Notes under the pieces: model-generated
The model's database searches: none
What the model was told of the DNA's origin: nothing
The model's input: the letters and a program-made list of their open reading frames with translations, nothing else
Made by a program: the position numbers and the translations under genes
DNA from: Parapristionchus giblindavisi
Lineage: Eukaryota; Nematoda; Chromadorea; Rhabditida; Diplogasteridae
Reading direction: 5' to 3'
Assembly (NCBI GenBank): GCA_943737045.1
Contig: CALSFV010000293.1
Span: forward strand, 372,001-436,000
DNA: 64,000 nt
Part shown: piece after piece, positions 11,266-24,187 of the stretch
Layout: every line of letters starts with the position of its first letter
How positions within the stretch are numbered: the first letter of the stretch is position 1

Positions 11266-14200
11266 ATGGAATCCAACTCATCTCTTCGCTATAATCTCCA
11301 CTGGGACAGAGATTTTGCATTGGATATTTCTATGACGTTAGTTATCCATAATTAACGAAAAATCTCTACACTTTTTCACATTTTCCATACTATTACTATT
11401 ATTCCTCTTTCCTTATCTCTATGATGCGTTGTTGAGGCAGTAAATCCAATAAAAATTCTAAAAATAAGATTCGAAATACTAGTTGGATGGTGGAAAAGCT
11501 TGAATTTCCACACATATTTCACACATACTGTACAACGGTTTTTCCTAAAGTTTTCCTTTTTTTTGAATTATTTTGAATTATACAACCAATGTATACTAAC
11601 AATAAAAATACAATTCTCGAGGTACAAAACAGGTTGTGGTAAATGTATTCAAATTTCATTTTCAGCTGAACAGGTCAATAAGTGAAACAAGCATAAATTT
11701 TATAAGATAAAAGAGTTAAGCTCTGTCAATAGTAGATTTAAATTAGAACTACAAACAAAAGAAACAGCTTGACGACATTGAGCCCTCCATAAAATCGAGA
11801 AATACGGACACACCCCAAACAAATTTCGAAGCTATTTACTTTTTAATATCAGGTGGCCTTTCAATGCTTTAAGTGCTTTCTTTTAGGTACCAATCAATGA
11901 TTCCTTTCGTATCTCTTCTTTCCATTCATCCTTTGGTATTTTACATTTTGTACAGCAACCTGTACAAGACGAATATCAAATGGGGATACATCGTGAATCA
12001 GGTATTTATTGTTTTAAATATAATTATTACAATTTATTATTATTATTAATTCACTGATGTGGTGTTCAAAAGTCACGAAAGAAAATAAAGGAAAAGAAAT
12101 ATATGAAAGTGTTTTTACTGCGTCGCTTTTCATCTCATTATCGGACCAACTATTTTTTGAGAAAATACACTAATAAAATTCAGATATTTTTACTGTTATT
12201 CGAGTTCACATTTTGTTTCCTATCTCGCCCTCATCTCCTCACTCCCTACGCTGGCATCTATTTCGAAGGACCTCTGTTCAAGTCAGGACTCAACAAGCGA
12301 TTGATACTTGTCAGTTTAATACATTATACATATGTTTAAAAGTGCAGTACAGCAGATGTTATGATCAATGTATCGACCATGTACACTATAGCATGGTCTA
12401 TTTTTTAACATGTGCAATTATAAGCGAAATATATCACAGTAAAACATGCAAATGTACTCATAAAATTAGATATTAATGAATCAAAAGTAGTTATTAGTAG
12501 AGGCGAGATTCACTGTTTCGGACATTAGGTTCTAGACAGTGAACCTCTACTCAATGGGGTTGGCCATCTTCAGTTGAACCCCCATTGGGTTAGTTTACAT
12601 AAAAGTTTATTATGATAGTTCTCTCGCATTATATTCTAATTTGTTCTAACTGTGAGATGTTCGAACGCTGAGAGTTGAAATGAAATGCTCTCTTGTTCAA
12701 AACAATAAACATTTAGTGGTAATGTGAAGCTATTGCATTTCTTGGAACTGATTTTCCTTTTTCACGATTGTAATCCAATTAAGTATTGACTATTTCGTGT
12801 TCACTGAACCCAATTATTCGTGTAATGTCACTCTGTCGCCGTACCAAAAAGGGTCGAGATAGAGAGGTGGATCCCATTTTTTGCAAAAGAAATTCACTAG
12901 GAAAGGGGGGTTGATCCCCAAATCCAATAGAACGAAGCGGGAAAAAATCATTTTCATTTTATGAATTAATTTTATTAGTGCTATCGTAATGTGATTGTAT
13001 GGTGAGCATTAACATAACATCAATCTTGATGTCCTGGTAATATGTACCGTTCCAAAAAAAAACAACAACAAATAGATTTATGTTTCCAGATTATTTTAAA
13101 AAAGTACCGCTAAATACCATAGGTATCAAATGGCCACTGAAACAATAAAATACTAATGATAGCCAATGCAGGCCATATTATTTTTGGCGATGACGTCATT
13201 TGTCTCCTCCTTTACCTTTCTCCTTCTTCGACTACACGCTATTGTGCTCGAATCGGACATCAGCGATACTCCCTTCAGATTAAGGAACAGGTTTAGCTAC
13301 ACAAATTTGAGCGCAACTTTATAGCAATATGTTGTTCGGAGCTCACTTCGTCATAATGTCCTTTGTGATCGTGATCTCAACCGTGGTCGCACTAATTCTC
13401 GCTTATCTAGCGAAAGATGCGAATGAAGCCGATATCGTCACAAGTGTTCGTTGTATTCATATTTCTCCGCTTTTCATGAAAAAATGTCATTCAAATATTT
13501 AGCATATAGATTGAAAAATGGTCACACAAGTTAATTTAAATGTTGTTGATTTTTTTAAATATTCTAGTTTCTTGACAAGAAATATTTTTGAAAACCTCAA
13601 CAAATTCAAGAAATTGAAGAAAAAAGTCATCACGATATCGCAACCCAGTACTAATAATTATAATAATAATAATAAATACAGCGTCCAGATTTGGCTTGGC
13701 TCCAGGAACGGGGTGGACTCAGTTATTATTTCGGAACACAAGGAAATCTGCAGTACTATGAGGAAGGTTGGATTCCCTTTAAAAATTCTTTTTTTCATTT
13801 CTAAATCACCAAACTGCATACTAGAGATCCGCAAACGTGCTGTCGCTCAGAAATGATTTCTCACTAATTAATGAATAAGAAATCGCGCGCACGGTATTCA
13901 TATGATAATTAAAAAATTATTCGTGCAAAGTCGCGCAGTCGACTCATTCTCATTTATTTCCATTGAATTAGCGGTTAAAAATAACCGATATAAAGCCCGA
14001 AAATGGCTTGAAAATGATGCCCAAATGTGCGACTTTGCACGAAATTAAGAGTCAAAATCGCGCAGAATGACTTTTCATCATTTTAACGTCGAACATTGGT
14101 CGACCGGTCGTGCAATTGCACGAATGCGGATCTCTCCTGCATACTTACACGTATACAGTACAGCAGAATCCCCTCCTTGACTTGGGATTCCCGGGTGATG

Positions 14201-17200
14201 GAATTGAATATCTTCAATTTGTTTTTGTTGTTTTGCTCCAAATTTAACCGAATTTATCTTGGAAACATTGAAATTTTTAAAAGCCTACAAAGTAAATTGT
14301 GCTAATGAAAAGAGTGCTGGAAAAAAGTCACTTCGAAATAGAATTGGTGTGGGTGAGTACTTCAAAATTTTCACACGGCATTTGTCAAAAATTGAAAGAA
14401 ATTAAAATTCTCAATATTTTTCTCATTGTCAGGATACGTAATTTATAAAATTCCAATCTTTAGTGATAAATTCGGTCAACTCTGGAGTAAATTAACGCAA
14501 CCGATTTGAAGAGGTGATATTAATTATTCACAGCGTAAAAATCGAGGGGACAGAGGGGATCCCATGTCTACGAGGGGATTCTACCGTATTGTACAATTTT
14601 TTATGCACATGTGCGCAGTTTATTCTTTGCAGCCGTCCCGTATCTACTCACAGAAATGACGCTACTCAGCTCTCTGGTCACATTTCTGAGCGTGCACGCA
14701 ATCCTGGGTATGAGGAAGCAAATGGTGTGTGGACTGTTTATCATATCACTCTTGTAGCATTGTAGAATTGTTCAAAGTATATTGTGCGAAGCGCAGTGTG
14801 CAATGCAGCACACTGAGAGCAAGCTTACCTGGCAAATCGTTACCCCGATACACTTTCCTGGCAAACGATTACCCCAAATGGTGAATTCAGCCGTTGAATA
14901 ATTCACCTTTTGGGGTAATCGTTTGCCAGGAAAGTGTATCGGGATTTGCCAGGTAAGCTTGCTCTCAGTGTAAGTGCAGAGCGAAGTCTCCGGATTTGCC
15001 TAGGAACTTCAACACTTTACTGAATTTGTTTGTGGTGCAGCAAGTGCAGCGCGAAAATGTTCTGTTGAACGTAGTTAAAGAGACTGAAACCTTTGTCAAC
15101 GGTCTCTTCAACGGTCTACTCTCTCTTGTTGTTAGAGAACAGAGAAATAGTGTGCGCAATGAAGAGGCCATTGAGAGAGGTCAGTCTCCCTTTAAGAGAC
15201 CGGCTCGGTAAGACTCGAGCATGGTCCGGACATTCGCGAGGAATTTCGATCTGGCCCTCAATACTTTCACCATAGACACATACCGGGGGGAGACCGATGA
15301 AAGTTATAGTGAAAATGCCCTTAGGCTCAAACCTGGCTCACATAAGTCACATAAAGTAAAAAATTGAAAAATTCATAACTTTTCAATCGTGATAGCTAGG
15401 ACTGTTATTTCTTTTTATTGATGAACAACATGTCATGCACTCTTATAAACACAGCTGAGCAGTAATATCATATTGTTCTGAACATGTTTTTTCGAGTCTG
15501 ATTTTCAGATTTTTTTCTGTCTACCCTCGTTGACGCACTAGGGCAAGTAACGGCATAGTGCATATTATAGCCCTGACGATTGTGTACATGGTGGTCACAT
15601 TCCCTTGACCAGCCAACATTTCGCAGGCATCGAGAATTGCAACCAAATGTGAGAAATCTGAAAATTGCAAAAATCGAAAATTAAATTTCTTGCAATTCGC
15701 AGGAGTAAGAATTAATTTCATAGTGTCATTTTACTCGCAGTGATGCGCATACACAGGAAACATATACAAATAGACTCAGGCTACATTTAAAAAAAATTTT
15801 TTTAAATAATTATTTTATTAATATTTTTTCAACTCCCAGATTGAGTCAACCGTCAAGGCAAGTTGATTCATAGGGCGGATGGTAGCTGATGCATGTACGT
15901 TTGCGAAAACAACTGCCACGTGAAGAATCGTCGTTTCGCAGATATCGAAATTATTTTTTTTAAATTTTTAAACTTGAATATTTATATGTTTCTTTCATAT
16001 AAATCGGTTGGAAGGTGGTGTATGGCAACCAAAGTTGTACCTTCGTTATCAGTAGAAATATACGCTATTGTACCACAGTAATCGTCAGGAATCGAGAACT
16101 GATTTTTTTTCACTCGACCCATGATTCTCAACCATGACCCCGCCGGGTTCATGGTTGAGAATGGCTGAGATCGAAAAATTCATGATGATCCCAGACCAAA
16201 TACTATGTGGCATTATATCAACAGTGGGCCAACTTTTATTTTTATAGATGCCATAACGGGAATTACCGTAATCTAGCTAACGTATCCTATAATAATGTAG
16301 TGAAATTCGTGGAAAATTCAGGTGCGTGCATTACTATTACGGTAGTTCGGGCTACGGTATCCAGAAAAATAAAAGTTGGCCCACTGTTGATATAATGCCA
16401 CATAGTATTTGGTCTGGGATCATCATGAATTTTTCGATCTCAGCCATTCTCAACCATGAAGCCGGGGTCATGGTTGAGAATCATGGGTCGAGTGAAAAAA
16501 AATCAGTTCTCGATTCCTGACGATTACTGTGGTACAATAGCGTATACTTCTACTGATAACGAAAGTACAACTTTGGTTGCCATACACCACCTTCCAACCG
16601 ATTTATATGAAAGAAACATATAAATATTCAAGTTTAAAAATTTTAAAAAATATTTTCGATATCTGCGAAACGACGATTCTTCACGTGGCAGTTGTTTTCG
16701 CAAACGTACATGCATCAGCTACCATCCGCCCTATGAATCAACTTGCCTTGACGGTTGACTCAATCTGGGAGTTGAAAAAATATTAATAAAATAATTATTT
16801 GTTAAAATTTTTTTTAAATGTAGCCTGAGTCTATTTGTATATGTTTCCTGTGTATGCGCATCACTACGAGTAAAATGTCATTATGAAACTAATTCTTACT
16901 CAATCGTCAGGACTACAATATGCACTATGTCGTTACTTGCCCTAGTGCGTCAACGAGGGTAGACAGAAAAAAATCTGAAAATCAGACACGAAAAAACATA
17001 TTCAGAGCGATATGATATTAATGTTCAGCAGTGTTTGTAAGAGTGCATGACATGTTATTCACTAATAAAAAGAAATAAATGTCCTAGCTATCGCGATTGA
17101 AAAGATATGAATTTTTCATTTTTTTACTTAATGTGACATATTTGAGCCGGGTTTGAGCCTAAGGACATTTTCACTATAACTTTCATCGGTCTCCCCCCGG

Positions 17201-20200
17201 TATGTGTCTATGGTGAAAGTATTGAGGGCCAGATCGAAATTCCTCGCGAATGTCCGGCAGGGGGTCAAAATGCTCGAGTCTTACCGAGCCGGTCTCTTAA
17301 TGGTGGAACAGTTTCGTTCGCAAATATGTAACTAATATAAATTTGCAGACTACTCGGGTGTCGGTGACTTCTAATAAAACTACTCACTTGCAGCAAAATA
17401 TAATCGCATTATTCTTTATACATGTGAGACACTTTAAGATTTTTATTTGAAATTCTGGCCATATTTGACACTGTGCTCGTCTGGGAAGTAGTCAAGGCTG
17501 ATGATTTCGAAAATCATGCAATCGCAAGGTTAACGATTATGAATTTCCTTTGCCAAATATTATCTTAAGTTACATGAATTATTTATTCCTGTGTTTATAA
17601 GGTCTGGGATTGTAGTGGGTCTGATTCTGTGAATTTCCGTTTATGCTATAGTTTCGTATTTCCAGTTGATCGGAGCTCTGATCATCTACTTAGGACCTAT
17701 TTTAATCTCCGTCGTCTCAATGATCGCCACTTCTACAGACTTCCCTCCGATACTGCTCTTCATTATAAGATTTCTATACGCTGTAGGGGATTTTACAAGG
17801 GATTTTATTTTTAGCTGATCCTCGAGTAGCCGGCTATGGCTGTTCTCTCCGTATACTCTCACTATATCATTAAAACGGGATAAAGTGGGGGGAAATTGAT
17901 GTAAAATGTGGTATTTTTCGGTAAAAATGTTCTAGCGTATTTCCCCCCGAGTAAGACGTGCTCTATACGACGGTCCGCAGATCCGATCGCAAACTGATTT
18001 TTTTACCTCCTCAAAACATTCAAAAATTAATTAAAATTTTAAAACAAAAAAGTGCAGTCCAATTTTTGCCTCATCTTATAGAGCAAAAAATTCCGCGTCG
18101 AATAAGCGAATAAAATAAAAAATCGAAGGACCCCTCTTTTGAGATAAATGGACCTGAAGTTAACCCGAAAATATTTTTGTTTTCAAACCACCTTGTGTAC
18201 AGGGTGCGGCAGAATTATGGAAACACGGCGTTCTGCATTTAGCAGTGGTTTTTCATAGCTTTGTGCGTTCCCCCGGCGCTCTCGAAATAATTTCATTGAA
18301 ATTCACCATTATGAGCATCTCGTATCTGAGTTTGGTGTCGATTGCTTTCCATTCAGTGAAATGACACGCCCTAGAATAGATGCATGTCCCACTGGCTCGC
18401 ACTGCGTCGTCGGAACACAAGGTGACCTTAACTGAGCGATATATCTTGTATGGAGTATGTATATTCAAACTGGGGAAAATGTGCTAGAACAGTTTTCCTA
18501 TTTTTTTACCCCAAAATGCGATATTTTGGGGGGCGATCATTTCGCCAACGATCATTTCGCCAACGGATCATAAATCTTTTAGGAGATGGCGCATGGCAAC
18601 AAACGTTGTACTATTGTTATCGATGGGGGTATACGGTATTGTGCTACCGTAACCGTCGGGAATCGCGAGCTGATTTTTTAAAATCGACCCATGACCCGGG
18701 GTTCATGGTTGAAAATGGCCGAAGTCGAAAAATTCATGATGCTCCGAGACCAAATAATAATTGCCATTATATCAATAGTGAGCCAACTTTTACCTTTCTG
18801 GATACCGTAACCCCAACTACCGTAATCAAACAGGGATTTGCCGTGAATTTCGCTAGAATAGTGTAGGGTGCGGTAGCTAGATCACGGTGGTTCGGGTTAC
18901 AGTATCCAGAAAGATAAAAGTTGGCTCACTGTTGATATAATGGTAACTAGTATTTAGTCTCGGAGTATCATGAATTTTTCGACTTCGGCCATTTTCAACC
19001 ATGAACCCAGGGTCATTGGTCGATTGAAAAAAATCAGTTCGCGATTCCTGACGGTTACGGTAGTACAATACCGTACACCCCCATCGATAACAATGGTACA
19101 ACTTTTCTTGCCATAGGCCATCTCCTAAAAGATTTATGATCCGTTGGCGAAATGATCGTTGGCGAAATGATCGCCCCCCGATATTTTACCGTCGATTTCC
19201 CACTTTATCTATTGTTAAGACACCGGTTCAGTAAGATTCGAGGGTTGTGCCAGTGACCCCGGACATCGACCTCACCGATTTGGCCTAAAATTTTTTGATG
19301 GATACCCCCATGGCCCCCCATCACAAAATGGGTATTCATTTGGGCTGGTTCCTTGAAACACAGATGTGGCGGGTTTTCGAATTTTTAAAACTCGATTTTC
19401 ACCGGAAAAAAATGGAGCGACCTAGGACCAATGTTAGTGTCGATTAGTTATAAGTATAAATAGACAACAAAAACTGGCTATACGACGGTCCGCAGATCCG
19501 ATCGCAAACTGATTTTTTTACCTCCTCAAAACATTCAAAAATTAATTAAAATTTTAAAACAAAAAAAGTGCAGTCCAATTTTTGCCTCATCTTATAGAGC
19601 AAAACATTCCGCGTCGAATAAGCGAAAAAAATAAAAAATCGAAGGACCCCTCTTTTGAGATAAATGGACCTGAAGTTAACCCGAAAATATTTTTGTTTTC
19701 AAACCCCCTCATGTTTGTACTCATATTGAAGAGCTTGTCAAGTATAATAACTTTCATGTTGAACGTTTTGTCTGAAACTCATGTACAAGAGAGTTTCACA
19801 CGTTTTTCTGCTAATTTTGAGTAAAACGAAAATAAAATATTTTTAAAACAAAAAAGTGCAGTCCAATTTTTACCTCATCTTATAGAGCAAAAAATTCCGC
19901 GTCGAAAAAAGGAAAAAAATAAAAAAATCGAATGACCCCTCTTTTGAGATAAATGGACCTGAAGTTGACCCGAAAATACTACATAAGTTTTATTTATTCA
20001 CACGGTTGTTCACCCACTTTTGAGTAAAACGAAAGTAAAATATTTTTGTGCACAAATTGATTATGCCAATATTGTAGAACGCAAAAATCCATACTTAGTT
20101 TGTTGTTTCACGAAAAAAAAATTGTAGACCCCAATGCTGAAAAATATGGCCTGGAAAGTGGTCTTGAAAAAAAAGTTGTTAAAACCTTGCCATGTTTATA

Positions 20201-21993
20201 CTCATTTTAAATAACTCGTCGAGTACATCATTTTTCCTGTTGGTCGTATTCTATGAAAGTAGTTTGTTCTCAATATACAAGCGAACGAAATGATTTGGAT
20301 CCAATAAATCTTAATTCATGTATTTCTCTTGTACAAGAGTTTCAGACAAAACGTTCAACATGAAAGTTGTTCTACTCGACGAGCTCTTCAATATGAGTAC
20401 AAACATGAGGGGGTTTGAAAACAAAAATATTTTCGGGTTAACTTCAGGTCCATTTATCTCAAAAGAGGGGTCCTTCGATTTTTGATTTTTTCCCATTATT
20501 CGACGCGGATTTTTTTGCTGTATAAGATGAGGTAAAAATTGGACTGCACTTTTATGTTTTAAAATTTTAATTAATTTTAGAATGTTTTGAGGAGGTAAAA
20601 AAATCAGTTTGCGATCGGATCTGCGGACCGTTGTATAGCCAGTTTTTGTTGTAAATTTATACTTATAATTAATCGACATTAACATTGGTCCTAGGTCGCT
20701 CCATTTTTTTTCGGTGAAAATCGAGTTTTCAAAATTCGAAAACCCGCCACATTTGTGTTTCAAGGAACCAGCCCAAATGAATACCCATTTTGTGATGGGG
20801 GCCCATGGGGGTTTTTCATAAAATAATTTTGGGCCAAATCGGTGAGGTCGATGTCCGGCACTTCCTGGAATCTTACTGAGCCGATGTCTTAACGTTATTT
20901 CACTGCGAGAGAGCTTACAAGGGAAGTCAGCGGAGTCAGTCCGGCGTTCGGGATGAGACATACACCATTCGATAGGTATCCAAAAAATAAGAACTTTTTC
21001 TATTTACCATTTTTCCTGAGGACTCCTGGGCGCCGAGATATTTGCATATTCCCCTCTCGCTTTCTTTTGAACGAACAACCAGTCTCTTGGCTCTTCGAAG
21101 AGAGTAAGTGGTGGCCGAGTGGTGCCAATGGCCTTGTCTCAAAATATTTTGCTCGTATTCCACTAACGATGGTAGCATTGGAAAAAAGTGATGGAAACAT
21201 CTCACCCGGCCACCACTTCCTCTCTTCGAATAGCCAGGAGACTGGTTTTTCGTTCAACAGAATGCGAGAGGGGAATATGCAAATATCTCGGCGCCCAGGA
21301 GTCCTCAGGAAAAATGGTAAATAGAAAAAGTTCTTCTTTTTTGGAGACCTATCGAATGCTGTATGTCTCATCCCGAACGCCCGGACTGACTCCGCTGACT
21401 TCCCTTCTTAGTCAGAATGTCTCGGGGAATTGTTATTACATGTATTTTTTTAATAAATGAAGTTCAACGTTCCTTGTAGATTAGTTACTATTTCATTTGA
21501 TGTGTTCCATTTCAGCCAGTCATAGCGCTAAATGCGATACAGTTCTCTATTTGTTTTCTCTACAAAAATCCTCCGATAAAAGTAAGATGATTATAGTTCA
21601 CTTAGACAATCTTTGCCTGCCGTCAGTGCACGAAAAATTCTCAAGTCTCTATTTTTTTCTTTTTTTAGTTTTCTGTTTCTTATTCGTTTGCATCTGCAAA
21701 AAAAGTTCACAAAGCCCAAAGCTATGAATTCGATAATCATTCCCTATAGGGAGCGTAACCTCTCTCAATGGTCTCTTCAACGCGCAATGCTTTCTCATTG
21801 TTAGAGAGCAGAGAAATAGTGTGCACAATGAAGAGAGAATTGAGAGAGGTAACGCTGGCTTTATTTACAGATCATTCGTCGTAGAGTGACTGCTGCCAGT
21901 CAAGTCGCCGAACCGACTACAATCAGAGACATCGCTGCGATTGCCATGTCTAAAGTGAAATTGGCAAGCAGACAAATCATCGACGTTACATAA
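11266..21993 (+). CDS. Sri/Srh-like chemoreceptor, copy B
   Basis: Eleven exons: 11266-11336, 11887-12001, 12184-12309, 13172-13290, 13340-13445 (or from 13325), 13682-13766, 14633-14724, 17349-17423, 17666-17782, 21516-21581, 21871-21993. They join into one open frame of about 364-369 residues, a normal length for this receptor family. The start is ATG in MESNSSLRYNLHWDRDFAL, shared with copies C and D; a TTTTCTAG directly before it could be a trans-splice site (inference). The acceptor expected before exon 5 is GG instead of AG (13338-13339). An upstream ATAG at 13321-13324 restores the frame and adds five residues. Exon 7 carries four extra codons and exon 8 one. The C-terminus is longer than in C (ends RQIIDVT). 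Introns 7 and 9 hold kilobase palindromes. Divergent from C and D but not clearly dead. Confidence 0.72.
14811..14970. mobile_element. CACTGAGAG hairpin MITE
   Basis: 160-base near-perfect hairpin with ends CACTGAGAGCAAGCTTACC and inverse, in intron 7 of copy B. A related element lies at 29020-29211. A TA follows it on the right; the left flank is CA. Confidence 0.6.
15074..15195. mobile_element. Short MITE family 1 copy
   Basis: Same family as 10943-11063. Its right TTTAA end is also the target of the 2.1-kb TTAA palindrome that starts at 15196. Confidence 0.65.
15196..17296. mobile_element. TTAA palindromic element, 2.1 kb
   Basis: Ends GAGACCGGCTCGGTAAGACT and inverse, flanked by TTAA at 15192-15195 and 17297-17300. 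Arms carry a 62-63-codon frame mirrored at 15893-16081 (plus) and 16524-16715 (minus). The centre (about 15840-16790) is related to the G-run element at 18528-19179. It sits in intron 7 of copy B. Confidence 0.85.
17783..18527. other. Repeat-rich part of intron 9, copy B
   Basis: Holds a partial arm of the TTAA palindrome family (17965-18190, similar to 19475-19700), then at about 18197 an end-like sequence CAGGGTGCGGCAGAATTATG that could begin a separate DNA transposon. No exon recognised. Confidence 0.4.
18528..19179. mobile_element. G-run palindromic element, 652 bp
   Basis: Ends are GGGGGGCGATCATTTCGCC and inverse, with the subterminal unit GATCATTTCGCCAAC given twice. Flanked by the 8-base repeat GATATTTT at 18520-18527 and 19180-19187. 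It matches the design of 56983-58912. In intron 9 of copy B. Confidence 0.8.
19219..20888. mobile_element. TTAA palindromic element, 1.7 kb
   Basis: Ends GACACCGGTTCAGTAAGATT and GACATCGGCTCAGTAAGATT (inverse), flanked by TTAA at 19215-19218 and 20889-20892. Arms are unequal because one holds internal repeats. Related half-elements lie at 39500-40091 and 42480-43060. Confidence 0.8.
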
Positions 21994-23172
21994 GCAATGA
22001 ACTGCTTTTTCTTGTTGTAAATTTGATTGAAAATTAATTTAAAACATCAAAATGACGATGATAAAGCTAGATTCGCTCGTCAAATGCACTAAGAAGTTAT
22101 TGAAGAAATAAAAAAAAACTGTTCCTTCGACTTGGGACAATAGTAAGACGAATTTATATTCTGAAAAAATATGAACAATATTCGAAAATTCTCGAATGCA
22201 ACGTTCGTTAAAAAACCATTTTATGTTCGTTTCGTTCGTTTTTTTAATACGCCAACTTGCCTCGATTCGTGGTTAAAATATTTTTTTAACAACCATATTG
22301 TTTTCGCCAGTACTGAAAAATCGAAAATCGGATACAAATATGCGCTGTTGTTCAACTACTTGTGTCAAATTATCGATGTACCATATTTGTCTTTGTATTT
22401 GTATTTATCGAGCCTGATATGTATTGTCTCACAGGTAATGAACTAATGTGGTCTACTAGACATCCGCCAATGCCTTATGCATCGTTACATTTGCCATACA
22501 TACGTGCCTACGGCGTAACCTTCTCCGCCGCGTATCTGTCGTTACGGCTCGTTTCGTTTTGTATCGTTACGGGTTACGGAGTAGACACGTAAGGCAAAAT
22601 GTAAAGGTGCATTACACGGGCACTAATTATAAGTCGGATGTGAATCGATCATGAATAAAAACCGAGGGGTACTTCTATCTTAATAATAATAATTTATGCA
22701 TTACAAGAATAACTTATAATAGCGAATAATTGATAGCGTGATGAGCTACATAAAAATACGATGCCACATCTTAGGTAGCATAGAAATAATAATTAATTAT
22801 TACATTTCGAGTAACGACTATCTTTTTCGCTCGTTTATTTTTCATTCGTCTTCTTCTGATCAGCTATTGAATACGTTCTTCCTAATCAAGGCCGCTACAC
22901 CTGATCCTTTTTTTCGAATAGGGAGTAGTGAAAAAGGTAAAAGGTAAAGGTACAACCCGTTATTCAAGGCATACGAAGTCCTGCGGGTGATCACTGCTAT
23001 CTTTCGATCTTTCAAGGCCAATTAAGTCCGGAGTGCCTAATCTCTTCTTCGGACCTACTTTACCGCGCGATCTAGTCACTACCAATTCCCCTTTCGGGCG
23101 CCTTGGTAGGACGGAGGCGGTGAAACGACCGGGAATCGAACACAGGACAGATGGAATGATGGGGCGCGCTAT
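20876..23172. repeat. Direct duplication, unit 1
   Basis: Near-identical to 24185-25964. It carries exons 10 and 11 of copy B, the 3' region and downstream spacer, including a tRNA-like B box on the minus strand near 23140. Unit 1 has the extra 490-bp palindrome. Confidence 0.85.
20918..21407. mobile_element. CAAGGG palindromic element, 490 bp
   Basis: Near-perfect palindrome with ends CAAGGGAAGTCAGCGGAG and inverse (last base C instead of G), flanked by TTA at 20915-20917 and 21408-21410. The 3-base TTA/TAA duplication is typical of PIF/Harbinger-type transposition (established); assignment is inferred. The second unit of the tandem duplication lacks this element. Confidence 0.8.
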
Positions 23173-23668
23173 AGAAATCTTGATGCCAGCTCTTTGAGTC
23201 CAGCCATCCGAGTCTTCTTGATAACCTTCGACTTCTCGTAGTCCCGCAAACGTTGAAGATCATGTCCTGTCTTGATGAAACGGTGGTTGTGCTCCATGAC
23301 GGCCAAACTTCGACTCTTCTTCTTTGTTGAACGGTAGAATGAAAGAGCGGATTCCACCTACAAATATCAAAGACAAAAATGTGTTCAAGAAAAGTTCAAG
23401 AACGAATCGCTAGTCGAAGAAAAAAAAGAAATGATTTACCTCTTCAACAGTAGCTGTTCCATTCGAGAAACTGTGCAGATGATTGTCGTTGACGTCATCT
23501 CCAGAATCTTCTCCATCCCATGTGCCATCCGAATCATTGTCATCGTCGACCTCATCTGCGTCCAACTCCTCGTCCTCGTCGTAGAACATCTGGTCTTCCG
23601 CTGCAGCTCGTAGCTTGGAGATGATCACTTGAGCAAACTTCCTATATTCTCGATTGACGTCAGAAAGA
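23169..23668 (-). pseudogene. Spliced acidic-protein gene fragment, function unknown
   Basis: On the minus strand an exon (about 23668-23440) encodes DLSDVNREYRKFAQVIISKL, then a very acidic stretch (DEDEELDADEVDDDNDSDG). An 82-base intron (23439-23358, GTAAAT to TTTGTAG) leads in phase to a second exon (23357-23169) encoding a basic stretch (STKKKSRSLAVMEHNHRF). Stops bound the frame on both sides; a TAG acceptor at about 23669 suggests missing upstream exons. The intact splice sites and strong composition make it a real gene piece, not noise. I do not recognise the protein. It lies exactly between the two units of the direct duplication, so it is probably a displaced fragment. Confidence 0.5.
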
Positions 23669-23892
23669 TCTACCGATGGAGTTTAGACTTCTGTCAGAAG
23701 AGCAACGATGATTGAAGGAGTAATAGTCATGAGATATGTTGAATAAGATGCACAAAAGCCTTTTAACGACATACAAAAGCGCGCGAGAAAGGATCAATGA
23801 GCGAATAAAGTCGATCGATAACGATCTACCCCGACAAATAAGCATGAATGTTTGATCTTGACATCAACAAAAATTAGCAAAAGAAAAGTGCC

Positions 23893-24187
23893 GCAAGAAG
23901 GATCGAACCAGTAACAGTCAAAAGGTAACGCGGACACCTTACCCACTACACCACACAGGTCTTGCTTTCGAAGGTTGATAGATGAGTTCACCAACTCATA
24001 CGAAATGCTTATACATTACCCCCCGAAAATTTTCAAATTGACCCTCGGAATTTCAATATCGATTTTCTCGAAACTCAGGAAGTCTAGGCAGCCCTAAAAT
24101 GAGATTCGTAATCACCATCGAGAACTTAATCTAGTCATGATAGTGCCATCTCATATGGCCAAAACGAGCCCACAGAGACCCCTTGTG
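23893..24187. mobile_element. Solo half of a CAAGGG palindrome with tRNA-like part
   Basis: Right half only of the family found at 38976-43583. It ends in CCCCTTG and is directly followed by unit 2 of the duplication. A tRNA-like sequence with a GGTTCGATCC box lies on the minus strand at 23893-23961. Confidence 0.6.

Noticed and set aside
18197..18460. Separate DNA transposon starting CAGGGTGCGGCAG
   Set aside because: No matching inverted end or duplication found; mentioned only as a possibility.
20311..20961. 216-codon open frame on the minus strand
   Set aside because: Falls inside the 1.7-kb TTAA palindrome and continues into the neighbouring one; repeat DNA, not a conserved protein.
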